Source: Nocardia bhagyanarayanae (GTDB lineage: Bacteria > Actinomycetota > Actinomycetes > Mycobacteriales > Mycobacteriaceae). Taken from it: a stretch of 64,000 bases of DNA. The stretch covers positions 2,356,001 through 2,420,000 of the forward strand of contig NZ_VFPG01000001.1 in assembly GCF_006716565.1 (NCBI RefSeq). The letters are read 5' to 3'. A program made the translations under genes and the position numbers. Positions 19,621 through 63,961 of this stretch are shown piece by piece. The notes below the pieces were generated by a model. It saw only the letters and a program-made list of their open reading frames with translations, did no database searches and was not told where the DNA came from. Within the stretch, counting starts at the first letter, position 1. Every line of letters begins with the position of its first letter.

Positions 19621-20168
19621 TCAGTCCACGGCGCGGTTGACGATGTCGGTAGCCAAGACGGCCACCAAGTAGGCGCGGGGCGGCCAAGCGGGAGGCGGCG
19701 CGGCCGATATCGGACGTGCGTGAACCGCGTTCGCTCGACGCGGTCGGGGTGGACGGTGTCGTAGCGGGGTTCGACGGCGTCGTGGTTCCCGGAGTCGACG
19801 GTGTAGACGAAGTGTCCCTCCGGGAGTCGACGGTGTAGACGGGAGGCGGTCGTCTGAGGGACGGGACGGTTCGTGTGGCGTGGACTGGTCCGGCGACTGG
19901 TTCTCTTGACTGGTCGGCTGGGTCGGCTGCCCCGCACCCCAACCCAACTTCTCCCAATGCGACGTCAACGCCGCCCCGGTCTCGCCATCCAACGCCGAGA
20001 CCGCGGCCTTCACCACATGCGTCGCCTCGGAATCCAACCCCCGCAACGTATCCGCCGAACCCGTCCACGCCGACTCCACCCGACGCATCGCGGTCTCATC
20101 ACTTTCGAGCCAATCACCCGCCCCCACAACATATTTCGCAGCCCATTGCAACGGCTCCGGATGCCCAC
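19621..20168 (-). pseudogene. Frameshifted remnant of a WXG100-like/CpnT-type N-terminal domain protein
   Basis: On the minus strand, bases about 19936-20160 encode PEPLQWAAKYVVGAGDW, ETAMRRVESAWTGSADTL, then HVVKAAVSALDGETGAAL and SHWEKLGWG. This is the head domain of the WXG100-like polymorphic toxins (CpnT/ESX-type substrates) common in Nocardia. GGAGGGG precedes a GTG at 20168 that would give M-G-I-P-E-P-L-Q-W if one C were added after GTGGGCATC; the missing base shifts the frame. After KLGWG the protein collapses into a Pro/Thr-rich tail with no toxin domain, ending in TDIVNRAVD at 19621. I read it as a decayed gene, not a working toxin. Confidence 0.6.
19791..19840. repeat. 18-bp direct repeat inside the pseudogene tail
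   Basis: GGAGTCGACGGTGTAGAC occurs at 19791-19808 and again at 19823-19840, a 32-base period that is not a multiple of three. On the minus strand each copy encodes VYTVDS, so the duplication changes frame and may have contributed to the decay of the gene. Confidence 0.7.
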
Positions 20169-20717
20169 GCCCGACCCCTCCGCTACTCCGCCCCGACCGT
20201 GCTGGGCCCAGAACGTACCGACAACCAACTAGGCGCGGCCGAGCCGACGGAAAAGTACCTACGGCACCGTAGGCGCGGTTAGCGGAGCCGAAGCGGACTG
20301 CGCGACAGGTGGGTCCGGATGGGGTGGGGGAACGGTCCTCCGCCGGACCGGTTCTCGCGCCGTGAGCCATCTCGCTGTGAGAACCGCTACACCGAACTCA
20401 GCAAACTCGACCCGAACGCCCTGCCAGCGGTGATGTTCCGACGCTATGGATCTTGGTTGGTCGGTGAGGGTAGGCGCGGGTAGATTGTTCCGGTGATCTG
20501 CGAGAAACATCCCGGCTCGGCCGGTCGGTGGGTAGTGGGCGCGGTCGGCCCCATGTAACAAGATCGGCCCACTGGACAGATAGTGCCAGTGAACTTTTTT
20601 GCTTGATTGATATGAGAACTGAACCCGGGGACGCAGGCGCCACGCTGTGAAAGGTGTGCGCCCTGTCCGGGTGTCGTCGGGGAGCGCTTGCGTGGTGTTC
20701 CGGAAGCGAGGTTACGG
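20169..20717. other. Leader region of the giant synthetase gene
   Basis: About 550 bases without a supportable gene. The stretch around 20560-20640 is less G/C-rich than its surroundings and contains the hairpin/T-run at 20570-20600. An in-frame TGA at 20613 fixes the upstream limit of the synthetase frame. No MbtH-like, acyl-carrier or ligase text was found in any frame. Confidence 0.5.
20570..20600 (+). terminator. Hairpin plus T6 run upstream of the synthetase (terminator or attenuator)
   Basis: CACTGG (20570-20575) pairs with CCAGTG (20586-20591). An extra AC/GT pair extends the stem with one bulged base. AAC and six T residues (20595-20600) follow on the plus strand. This is a textbook-like intrinsic terminator, rare in such G/C-rich DNA, and it lies about 120 bases before the synthetase start. 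It either insulates the gene from upstream transcription or attenuates its own leader. Confidence 0.5.
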
Positions 20718-57845
<37,128 letters not shown>

Positions 57846-57857
57846 GTTGTCCGACCA

Positions 57858-57893
57858 CGAAGGCCGCTGCCGAGGGATCGGTGGCGGCCTTCG
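57858..57893. terminator. Hairpin between the NRPS and convergent YHS gene
   Basis: CGAAGGCCGC (57858-57867) pairs perfectly with GCGGCCTTCG (57884-57893). An inner CCGA/TCGG pair lies within the loop. It sits in the 60-base gap between two convergent stops and should terminate both strands. Confidence 0.65.
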
Positions 57894-57905
57894 GGGTGGT
57901 TGGGG

Positions 57906-58511
57906 TCAGGCGGGGATGGCGTGTTCTTCGGCGAAGAGTTTGCGGCAGGCGGGGGCGCAGAAGGCGTAGTCGGTGCCGTTGTGGGTGAGGGTCAGGTCGG
58001 TGGTGGCCAGTTCGACGGGCATGCCGCAGATCGGGTCGATGACGTGACCCTCCGGGGCTTCGCGGGTTTCGCCGGAGTTGCGGTAGTCGTCGGTCAGCAG
58101 TTTGGTGATTTCGGTGCTGGTGAGGGTGCGGCCGAGGGTGGCGAGGCCGTGTTCGCGGAGGCCGACGATTTGGACCACGCAGTGCGGTTCGCGGGTGAGG
58201 CGGTCCGGGTCGGGTTCGGTCGCCGCGATCGCGTCGGTGATCATCGGTACGACGTGGCCGGCGAAATGCGGGTTGTTGCTCCACGCGCCGGGGACCGTGA
58301 GGCGGACGAGGTAGCGCGGTGCGGCGGAGCCGCCGGTGGCCCACACTTCCGGCTCCCGGACGAGCACGTGGGTGAGCTCGCGTGCCTTCTCCATTACGGC
58401 GTCCGGCGCGCTGCCTTCCGTGGTCAACCCGTGCAGGATGCGTTCGGCGAGAGCCTGTTTGCGCTCGGCGTCGAGAACTCCCGCGGAGACGAACAATTCG
58501 ATGGTCATCAT
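57906..58511 (-). CDS. Tautomerase-like protein with C-terminal YHS (metal-binding) domain
   Basis: A 201-residue protein with two parts. Residues 1-130 begin MMTIELFVSAGVLDAERKQA and resemble tautomerase-superfamily proteins, but lack the catalytic N-terminal Pro. After a linker, about residues 155-198 read DPICGMPVELATTDLTLTHN and DYAFCAPACRKLF, a YHS domain with the C-G-M and C-x-x-x-C cysteines that bind metal. ATG 58511 overlaps the stop of the DUF1772 gene. It is the last gene of a translationally coupled three-gene unit. A redox or metal-linked role is suggested only by its partners. Confidence 0.7.
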   Translation of the reverse strand: MMTIELFVSAGVLDAERKQALAERILHGLTTEGSAPDAVMEKARELTHVLVREPEVWATGGSAAPRYLVRLTVPGAWSNNPHFAGHVVPMITDAIAATEPDPDRLTREPHCVVQIVGLREHGLATLGRTLTSTEITKLLTDDYRNSGETREAPEGHVIDPICGMPVELATTDLTLTHNGTDYAFCAPACRKLFAEEHAIPA

Positions 58512-59038
58512 GGGCGTGTTCCCTTCTCGGCGAAGTTCGGGACGGTGAGCAGGACGATCAGCACGAAAGCCAGCAGCGCGCAGCCGGTGCGGGCGAAATG
58601 GAATGCCTCCCAACGACCGAGCATCTCGGCGTAGTCGGCGGGCGGCCCCTCGATCGCCCAGCGCTTGATGTGCTGATTGATCGGCACATTGCCGAAGCGC
58701 GTGAGCAAGAAGGACGAAAACGCCAGCGCCGCGGCGACTCCGGCGGCCCATCGCGACCTGCCGGACGTGCGCACGGCCAGTACGGCGCAGCTCAGGATCG
58801 TCAGCCCCATCAGCGACTGCATGACGAACCCGTTGACCTGCATCAGCGCGGTGTGAAAGGTAAAGCGGACATCGAGCGGCACCTCGCGAAAGGCATAGAG
58901 CACGTTGACCGCTCCGTACCCGAACGCGCCCGCGAGCAGCCCGCTGGACAGCAGCGCGCACGCCCTGGCGACGCGCGGCTGTCTTCTCGCTTCGTCCGTG
59001 CGCTGCGTTCGTCCGTCGGCGCGGGTGAGCGCGCTCAC
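58508..59038 (-). CDS. DUF1772 (anthrone oxygenase-like) membrane protein
   Basis: A 176-residue protein with about four membrane helices (ACALLSSGLLAGAFGYGAVN, QSLMGLTILSCAVLAV, WAAGVAAALAFSSFLL, GCALLAFVLIVLLTVP). It carries the DUF1772 signature FGNVPINQHIKRWA and WEAFHFARTGCAL. GTG 59038 overlaps the stop of the peroxiredoxin-like gene (GTGA). Relatives are often beside TetR genes and oxidoreductases; the chemistry is not established for bacterial members. Confidence 0.78.
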   Translation of the reverse strand: MSALTRADGRTQRTDEARRQPRVARACALLSSGLLAGAFGYGAVNVLYAFREVPLDVRFTFHTALMQVNGFVMQSLMGLTILSCAVLAVRTSGRSRWAAGVAAALAFSSFLLTRFGNVPINQHIKRWAIEGPPADYAEMLGRWEAFHFARTGCALLAFVLIVLLTVPNFAEKGTRP

Positions 59039-59592
59039 CGGAGCTGCCTCGAGGGCGCCAGCGCCAGCAGTTCGTCCACCGACCACTGGTCGTAGACGTG
59101 CGTACCGTGCTTCGACGCAAGCACGCGCCCGTCGGGGGCGATGAGGAAGTCCGCGGGCAGACCGAGCGGGCCGCCGTCGGGCCGGGACGGGGGAGCGGGG
59201 CGGTCGCGGCGCAGCGCGGCGCGCAGGTCGTGCGCGACGGCGCGGACGATGGCGGGCCAACCGCGCGGATCGAGCAGGGCGCGCGGCGACGACTCGACGC
59301 CGAACTCGCGGTACAACAGCCGATCCGGGTCGGCGATCACGTCGAGCGGCAGATCGTCGGTGTACTTGCGCAGTTCGTCCGCGTGCGAGTGGAAGACGAT
59401 CACCTCGCGGATGTCGGCGGCGGTGATCTCGTGGTGGCGCACGACGATCGAACGCAGGTGCATGTTGCACACGGGACAGCCCGCGAAGCGGCGGAATTGC
59501 AGGTGGACGAGGCAATCGGGATCCGGGACCGGAACCTCGACACCGGTGACTGTCCGCAAGGTGCGGGTGGCGATGGAAGTCGGCAACGACAT
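59035..59592 (-). CDS. Peroxiredoxin-like (AhpC/TSA-type) thioredoxin-fold protein
   Basis: A 185-residue protein with a thioredoxin fold. The active-site region is FRRFAGCPVCNMHL with a CxxC, followed by VIVFHSHADELRKY, a DPDRLLYREFGV segment and the C-terminal strand ADFLIAPDGRVLASKHG. It belongs to the PRX-like/AhpC-TSA group and probably reduces a peroxide or disulfide in the cytoplasm. ATG 59592 has GGAGAG upstream. It is the first gene of the operon and is divergent from a TetR gene. Confidence 0.8.
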   Translation of the reverse strand: MSLPTSIATRTLRTVTGVEVPVPDPDCLVHLQFRRFAGCPVCNMHLRSIVVRHHEITAADIREVIVFHSHADELRKYTDDLPLDVIADPDRLLYREFGVESSPRALLDPRGWPAIVRAVAHDLRAALRRDRPAPPSRPDGGPLGLPADFLIAPDGRVLASKHGTHVYDQWSVDELLALAPSRQLR

Positions 59593-59604
59593 GGTCTCTC
59601 CTTC

Positions 59605-59653
59605 GTAGGTGTACGACGTACGCCTACGACAAGTATGCGCGTACCTTGTACGC
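59605..59653. promoter_or_regulatory. Two palindromes in the peroxiredoxin/TetR divergent promoter
   Basis: GTAGG-GTACG...CGTAC-CCTAC arms (59605-59627) form a near-perfect 23-base palindrome. GCGTAC-CTT-GTACGC (59639-59653) forms a second. Both carry GTAC cores. They are probable operators for the TetR protein encoded at 59663. Confidence 0.65.
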
Positions 59654-59662
59654 TGTCAACCC

Positions 59663-60277
59663 ATGCCACGTCCTCGTTCGCTGACCACCGACGATCTCGG
59701 GGCCGCCGCCCTCGCGGTCATCGACCGCGACGGCCTCGACGGCCTGACCATGCGGGCGATCGCGAAGGAACTGCGCATGGCCACCATGGGCCTGTACCGC
59801 TATGTCGCCCACCGGGATCAGTTGGAGGTGCTGGTGGTGGATCGGGTGCTGGGCGCCATGGAGACCGCGCCACCCGAGGGGCCGGACTGGCGAGCCAAGG
59901 CGACCGTCCTGCTGACGCGGATGCGCGCCGCTGTCGCGGACCACCCGGCCACGGTTCCGCTGATCCTGCGGCACCGGCAGTCCTCGGCCGCCTCGCTGCA
60001 CTGGATGGAGGCCATGCTCACCGTGCTCACCGACGCGGGCTTCACCGGCGCCGAACGGGTGATCGCGCAGCGAACCGTGGTCGGCTTCCTGCTCGGCTTC
60101 CTCCAGAACGAGCACTACGCCTCGATCGCGGGACCGGGGACCGCGACCATCGCCGCGCTGTCCGCCGAGGACTTCCCGCTGCTGGTGCAGACCGCGGCCC
60201 AGGCGCGGACGATGTCCGTCGACGACGAGTTCCACGGCGGCGTCGAGATCGTGCTGCGCGGTTTGGCGCCGCGCTGA
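59663..60277 (+). CDS. TetR family regulator (TetR-class C-terminal domain)
   Basis: A 204-residue protein starting PRPRSLTTDDLGAAALAVID. HTH: GLTMRAIAKELRMATMGLYR followed by YVAHRDQLEVLV. The C-terminal domain is of the tetracycline-repressor type (VGFLLGFLQNEHYASI). ATG 59663 is chosen over the upstream in-frame start at 59609, which would fall in the operator region. It probably represses the three-gene operon on the other strand and itself. Confidence 0.85.
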   Translation: MPRPRSLTTDDLGAAALAVIDRDGLDGLTMRAIAKELRMATMGLYRYVAHRDQLEVLVVDRVLGAMETAPPEGPDWRAKATVLLTRMRAAVADHPATVPLILRHRQSSAASLHWMEAMLTVLTDAGFTGAERVIAQRTVVGFLLGFLQNEHYASIAGPGTATIAALSAEDFPLLVQTAAQARTMSVDDEFHGGVEIVLRGLAPR

Positions 60278-60304
60278 ATCTCGCTGCCGCCGTGCTCGAG
60301 TCGG

Positions 60305-61447
60305 TCACCCGAAGATCGCGGCGAGGTCGACGGCTTCGGCCATGGCCCGCGCGCCCGCGTCGTTGAGATGCATGCCGTCACCGCTGTCGAACTCGGGCCG
60401 AATGTAGTCCGGTCGCTCGGGATCGGCGACGGCGCGGTCGACGTCGAACACCGAGTCGAAAATGTCCGTCCCGCGCAGCCATTCGTTCACCTCGCGCCGG
60501 GTGTCCAGGGTCTCGAAGACGGTCGGGCCTTCGTAGACGCAGCCCGCGTAGGGGCCGATGGTGCCGACGTGGATGGCCAGACCCGCGGCGTGCGCGCGGT
60601 GGGCCAGTTCGGTGAAGCCCTCGATGAGTTCGGTCGCGGTGGCGGGTGGCTGATCGCCGAGGCCGCCGAGGATCAGATCGTTGATACCGAAGTGGACCAG
60701 GATGTGGCGCACGCCTGGGACGTCGCGGGCGTCGCGCTCGAACCGGTCCATGCCGCGTTCCCCGATCTCGCCGGTGAGCAGGCGGTTTCCGCCGATGCCC
60801 TGGTTCACCACCCAGCCGCGTGACATGCGGTCGTTGAGCGCGTCCACCGAGCGGCGGTTGGCGCCGATCGTGCTGCCGAAGCCCTCGAACCAGGAATCGC
60901 CGAAGGCGACGGCGATTTCGGTCTCCGCGGGCGCGAGGACATCGACGCCGCTGACGAAGAAGCGCGCGGGGATCACCTGTGCGCCAGGCATCGCGATCGA
61001 TTCGGTGTGATCGCCCGCTGCGGCATAGGCGATCTCGGCGGGCATGTGCGAAAACGTCGCCAGCCCGGTCGGTTCGGGCAGGTAGAGGCTCAGCAGGAGA
61101 TCGTCACCCGCCTCGACCGCGAGGTCGATCGGATCGCTGATCAGCTCGCCGCCCGCGGGCACGGTCACCCGCTCCACACCGTCGAAGCGCAGTACGCGAT
61201 CGGTTTCCGGGGCGATCTGGTCGTCGGTCTTGCGCAGCGCGACCCTGGCCGCGCCGACGACGAGCGGCGTCCGTCCGTAGCGGTTGGTCAGGTGAACGCG
61301 GATCCGCTCACCGCCGCCCGCGAGGTGTAGCACTTGGCGCAGGGTCTGATCGGCGAACTCGTGCGGTTCGGTGAGCTTGATTCGCTCGTAGGGGCTGATC
61401 ACGGCCGAGCGGAAGCCGGCGATCCAGCGGGTGGTTTGCGACGACAT
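60305..61447 (-). CDS. SGNH/GDSL-type esterase or acylhydrolase
   Basis: A 380-residue protein. The SGNH blocks are all visible: catalytic Ser in VAFGDSWFEGFGST, Gly in GIGGNRLL, Asn in HFGINDLILGG and Asp/His in DGMHLNDAGA. An N-terminal beta-rich module of about 180 residues precedes them, as in the sialate O-acetylesterase/rhamnogalacturonan-esterase-like group. No signal peptide is apparent. ATG 61447 has GGAG upstream. It is divergent from a MarR regulator. It probably hydrolyses an ester of a sugar or plant-type compound; the substrate is unknown. Confidence 0.85.
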   Translation of the reverse strand: MSSQTTRWIAGFRSAVISPYERIKLTEPHEFADQTLRQVLHLAGGGERIRVHLTNRYGRTPLVVGAARVALRKTDDQIAPETDRVLRFDGVERVTVPAGGELISDPIDLAVEAGDDLLLSLYLPEPTGLATFSHMPAEIAYAAAGDHTESIAMPGAQVIPARFFVSGVDVLAPAETEIAVAFGDSWFEGFGSTIGANRRSVDALNDRMSRGWVVNQGIGGNRLLTGEIGERGMDRFERDARDVPGVRHILVHFGINDLILGGLGDQPPATATELIEGFTELAHRAHAAGLAIHVGTIGPYAGCVYEGPTVFETLDTRREVNEWLRGTDIFDSVFDVDRAVADPERPDYIRPEFDSGDGMHLNDAGARAMAEAVDLAAIFG

Positions 61448-61462
61448 GAGAACTCCAGGTGC

Positions 61463-61519
61463 TTGACTTGAGGAATATTGCGTATGCATAGATCTACTCC
61501 GAACTATTCCTCGTGTCAA
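61463..61519. promoter_or_regulatory. Large inverted repeat in the esterase/MarR promoter
   Basis: TTGAC..GAGGAATA (61463-61477) is mirrored by TATTCCTC..GTCAA (61505-61519), giving two 13-base inverted arms separated by about 27 bases. This A/T-richer gap holds both promoters and is the likely MarR operator. Confidence 0.6.
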
Positions 61520-61556
61520 CTATCCGCGAGTCAACAAGGTGGGGTAGGTTCGCATC

Positions 61557-62027
61557 ATGGACTCAGACCTCTTCGACGATCCGCGCCTCACCGCGATGGG
61601 CTTGATCTACGAGGCGCACGAGGGTCTTGTCGCCAAGCTGGAGCCGACCTGGAAGTCGAACGGCCTCTCGGGTCTCGACCTGAACGCCTTGCTGCGGTTG
61701 AGCCGTTCCCCGCAGCGGCGGCTGCGCATGACGGATCTCGCGACGCAGACCTCGCTGTCGACCAGCGGCGTCACCCGCCTGGTCGATCGGCTGTCCGCCG
61801 CGGGATTGGTCGAGCGCGTCCTCGATCCCGCCGACCGCCGCAGCGCCCACGCGGTGCTGACCGACGCCGGAGCCCGCCGCCTCGAACAGGTCCTGCCCGA
61901 CTACCTCGACGCGGTGCAGCGCTGGTTCACCGGACTCCTCACGCCGGAACAACTCGACGGCCTGACCACCGCGCTGCGCATCATCCGCGACGCCACCAAC
62001 CCTGCCGCCACCGCCCGCACCGACTGA
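61557..62027 (+). CDS. MarR family transcriptional regulator
   Basis: A 156-residue winged-helix protein. The DNA-binding core is LRMTDLATQTSLSTSGVTRL followed by VDRLSAAGLVERVLDPADRR, the MarR wing; flanking helices form the dimer domain. The start is ATG 61557. It is divergent from the GDSL esterase gene and presumably controls it in response to a small aromatic or ester-derived ligand. Confidence 0.88.
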   Translation: MDSDLFDDPRLTAMGLIYEAHEGLVAKLEPTWKSNGLSGLDLNALLRLSRSPQRRLRMTDLATQTSLSTSGVTRLVDRLSAAGLVERVLDPADRRSAHAVLTDAGARRLEQVLPDYLDAVQRWFTGLLTPEQLDGLTTALRIIRDATNPAATARTD

Positions 62028-62031
62028 CCGG

Positions 62032-62682
62032 TTACTCGTCCAGTAGGCGCTCGAGTCCGTCGAGGATCAGGTCGAGGCCGAACTCGAAGTCGGCGATGCC
62101 GTCGTGTGCGCCGTCGATCACGAGGTGGGTGAGCGCGTTCATGTGCGGGTGCGTCGATTCCGGGATGAGCGGGAGGAAATGCGTTGCCGCCGCGACGTAT
62201 TCGGACGGATCGAGTGGAAAGGTCGTCTCGCGGAGGGTGAATCCGTAGATGTGCCCGTCCATGGCGTTCCAGGCCCGGTCCGCCTGCTGGTAGGTGAAGC
62301 CCGCGGCGCGCAGGCAGCCGAGGGTGGCGTCGATGTAGCGCAGCATCGCCGGTCCGACGTTCACGCGCGAGCCGATCAGTCCGGTCGCCCAGGGGTGGCG
62401 GCGCAGCGCCTCGTGCGCGGAGACGGCGCGGACGCGCAGTGCCGCCTTCCAGTCCCCGCCGATCTCGGGCACCGCCATCTCGGCGACCACCAGATCCGCG
62501 ATCCCGTCGAGCATGTCGTCTTTGTTCACGACGTGGTTGTACAGCGACATCGCCTCCACGCCGAGGGCTTGGGCCAGCTTCCGCATCGACAGCGCGTCGA
62601 GCCCCTGTTCGTCGGCGAGACGGACGGCGGTGCGCAGCACGAGCTCGCGGGTGAGCCGGGTGCGGTCGGCGGGCTTGGGCAT
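62032..62682 (-). CDS. TetR family regulator (tetracycline-repressor-like C-terminal domain)
   Basis: A 216-residue protein. HTH: LDALSMRKLAQALGVEAMSL followed by YNHVVNKDDMLDGIADLV. The C-terminal half (AWNAMDGHIYGFTLRETTF) is of the TetR_C class. ATG 62682 is preferred because AAGGAG lies five bases upstream; GTG 62688 is too close to it. It ends 4 bases from the convergent MarR gene and is divergent from the MDR oxidoreductase. Confidence 0.87.
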   Translation of the reverse strand: MPKPADRTRLTRELVLRTAVRLADEQGLDALSMRKLAQALGVEAMSLYNHVVNKDDMLDGIADLVVAEMAVPEIGGDWKAALRVRAVSAHEALRRHPWATGLIGSRVNVGPAMLRYIDATLGCLRAAGFTYQQADRAWNAMDGHIYGFTLRETTFPLDPSEYVAAATHFLPLIPESTHPHMNALTHLVIDGAHDGIADFEFGLDLILDGLERLLDE

Positions 62683-62698
62683 CAGCACTCCTTGACGG

Positions 62699-62747
62699 AC
62701 TTACACCGTAAGCGTAGCGTTCGGGTCAACACACTTACGGTGTAAGT
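62699..62747. promoter_or_regulatory. Paired palindromic operators between tetR and the oxidoreductase
   Basis: ACTTACACCGTAAG (62699-62712) and CTTACGGTGTAAGT (62734-62747) are exact reverse complements. Each is itself a CTTAC-3-GTAAG palindrome. The layout is like the paired operators of tetR/tetA. They are very likely bound by the regulator starting at 62682. Confidence 0.75.
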
Positions 62748-62761
62748 AGAGGTGGTCCGCA

Positions 62762-63817
62762 ATGTCGGAGTCGTCCAGTCCCCGCGCAACGATGTCGAAG
62801 CCCGAACAGCACGGGATGACCGCGGTCGTCGCGCCGCGCTACGGTTCCAGCGACGTCCTGCGTGTCGAGGAAGTGCCCAGGCCGACGCCCGCCCCGCACG
62901 AGGTACTGGTCCGGGTGCGGGCGGCCGCGGTCGCCTCCGGCGACGTGCACCTGCTCACCGGCAGGCCCTACCTGATCCGGCTGATGGGTTTCGGTGTGCG
63001 CAAACCGAAGGATCCCGTGATCGGGCACGATCTGGCGGGTGAAGTCGTCGCCGTCGGGTCGGCGGTCACGTCGTTCCGGGTTGGTGATCTCGTCTATGGC
63101 GCAACGGGTTTCGGAGCCTTCGCCGAGTACGTGTGCGTCGACGAGGGGACGCTCGCGCCGATGCCCGCTGGCCTCGGCTTCGAACAGGCTGCCGCCGTGC
63201 CGGATTCGGGCATGACCGCGTTGCAGGGCCTACGCGATGTCGGCAGGTTGCGCGCCGGGCAATCGGTATTGATCAACGGGGCGTCCGGCGGTGTGGGCAG
63301 TTTCGCCGTGCAGATAGCCAAGGCAATGGGCGCGCGAGTGACGGCGGTGTGCAGTACGCGGCACGTCGAGTTCGTGCGAGGTCTGGGCGCCGATCGCGTG
63401 ATCGACTACACCACATCGGACTTTGTCGAAGACGGCGAACGCTACGACGTCCTACTCGATCTCGCAGGCAACCGCCACCTGTCCGACTACCGCAAGGTGC
63501 TCACACCCGAGGGCGTCTTCGTATCCTCGGCTGGAGCCCCCGGTGGCGACTGGCTCGGTCCCGTGCTCTGGATCGGAAAAGTCGTGGTGACGAACCTTTT
63601 CGTCCGCCAGACCTTGCGCCCGCTGCTGATGAAGCCGCGACGTGCCGACCTCGACTTCCTGACCGAACTCGCAGAGAACGGCAAACTGCGTCCGGCGATC
63701 GAGCGCGAGTACCCACTGCGCGAAGCCCCAGCCGCGATCGCGCACGTCGCCGAGGGGCACGCACAGGGCAAGACGGTGCTGATCGTCAGCCGGACAGGCG
63801 CTTCCGCACCTTCCTGA
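62762..63817 (+). CDS. NAD(P)-dependent quinone oxidoreductase-like MDR protein
   Basis: A 351-residue medium-chain dehydrogenase/reductase of the zinc-free quinone-oxidoreductase group. Evidence includes YGSSDVLRVEEVPRPTP, GDVHLLTGRPYLIRLMGFG, IGHDLAGEVVAVG, the cofactor loop VLINGASGGVGSFAVQIAKA and DRVIDYT. The C-terminal part contains PLREAPAAIAHVAEGHAQGK. ATG 62762. It is divergent from and probably repressed by the TetR protein at 62032. It may reduce quinones or reactive carbonyls; the substrate is unknown. Confidence 0.87.
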   Translation: MSESSSPRATMSKPEQHGMTAVVAPRYGSSDVLRVEEVPRPTPAPHEVLVRVRAAAVASGDVHLLTGRPYLIRLMGFGVRKPKDPVIGHDLAGEVVAVGSAVTSFRVGDLVYGATGFGAFAEYVCVDEGTLAPMPAGLGFEQAAAVPDSGMTALQGLRDVGRLRAGQSVLINGASGGVGSFAVQIAKAMGARVTAVCSTRHVEFVRGLGADRVIDYTTSDFVEDGERYDVLLDLAGNRHLSDYRKVLTPEGVFVSSAGAPGGDWLGPVLWIGKVVVTNLFVRQTLRPLLMKPRRADLDFLTELAENGKLRPAIEREYPLREAPAAIAHVAEGHAQGKTVLIVSRTGASAPS

Positions 63818-63880
63818 GATTCGCGCAGTACTCCCGCGTCGACGACAGGCGGGCCCGCCAGGGCATCCGCGCCTCGCTGG

Positions 63881-63961
63881 TCCGGCGGGCACTTCGCCGC
63901 GCTGGAGGAACCGGAGCTGCGCACCGGCGACGTCCGCGCGTTCTTCCGTGACCTGCGCTGA
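63881..63961 (+). pseudogene. C-terminal scrap of an epoxide-hydrolase-like alpha/beta hydrolase
   Basis: The last 26 codons before TGA 63959 read SGGHFAALEEPE...DVRAFFRDLR. This matches the C-terminal end of epoxide-hydrolase-type alpha/beta hydrolases, including the catalytic His in GGHFAALEEP. Upstream bases in this frame do not continue the fold. It is a leftover fragment, or the tail of a heavily frameshifted gene. The last 39 bases of the window hold nothing I recognise. Confidence 0.45.

Noticed and set aside
20169-20717. Possible MbtH-like or acyl-carrier gene before the synthetase
   Set aside because: No frame shows the MbtH N-x-E-x-Q-x-S-x-W-P pattern or a carrier-protein DSL motif.
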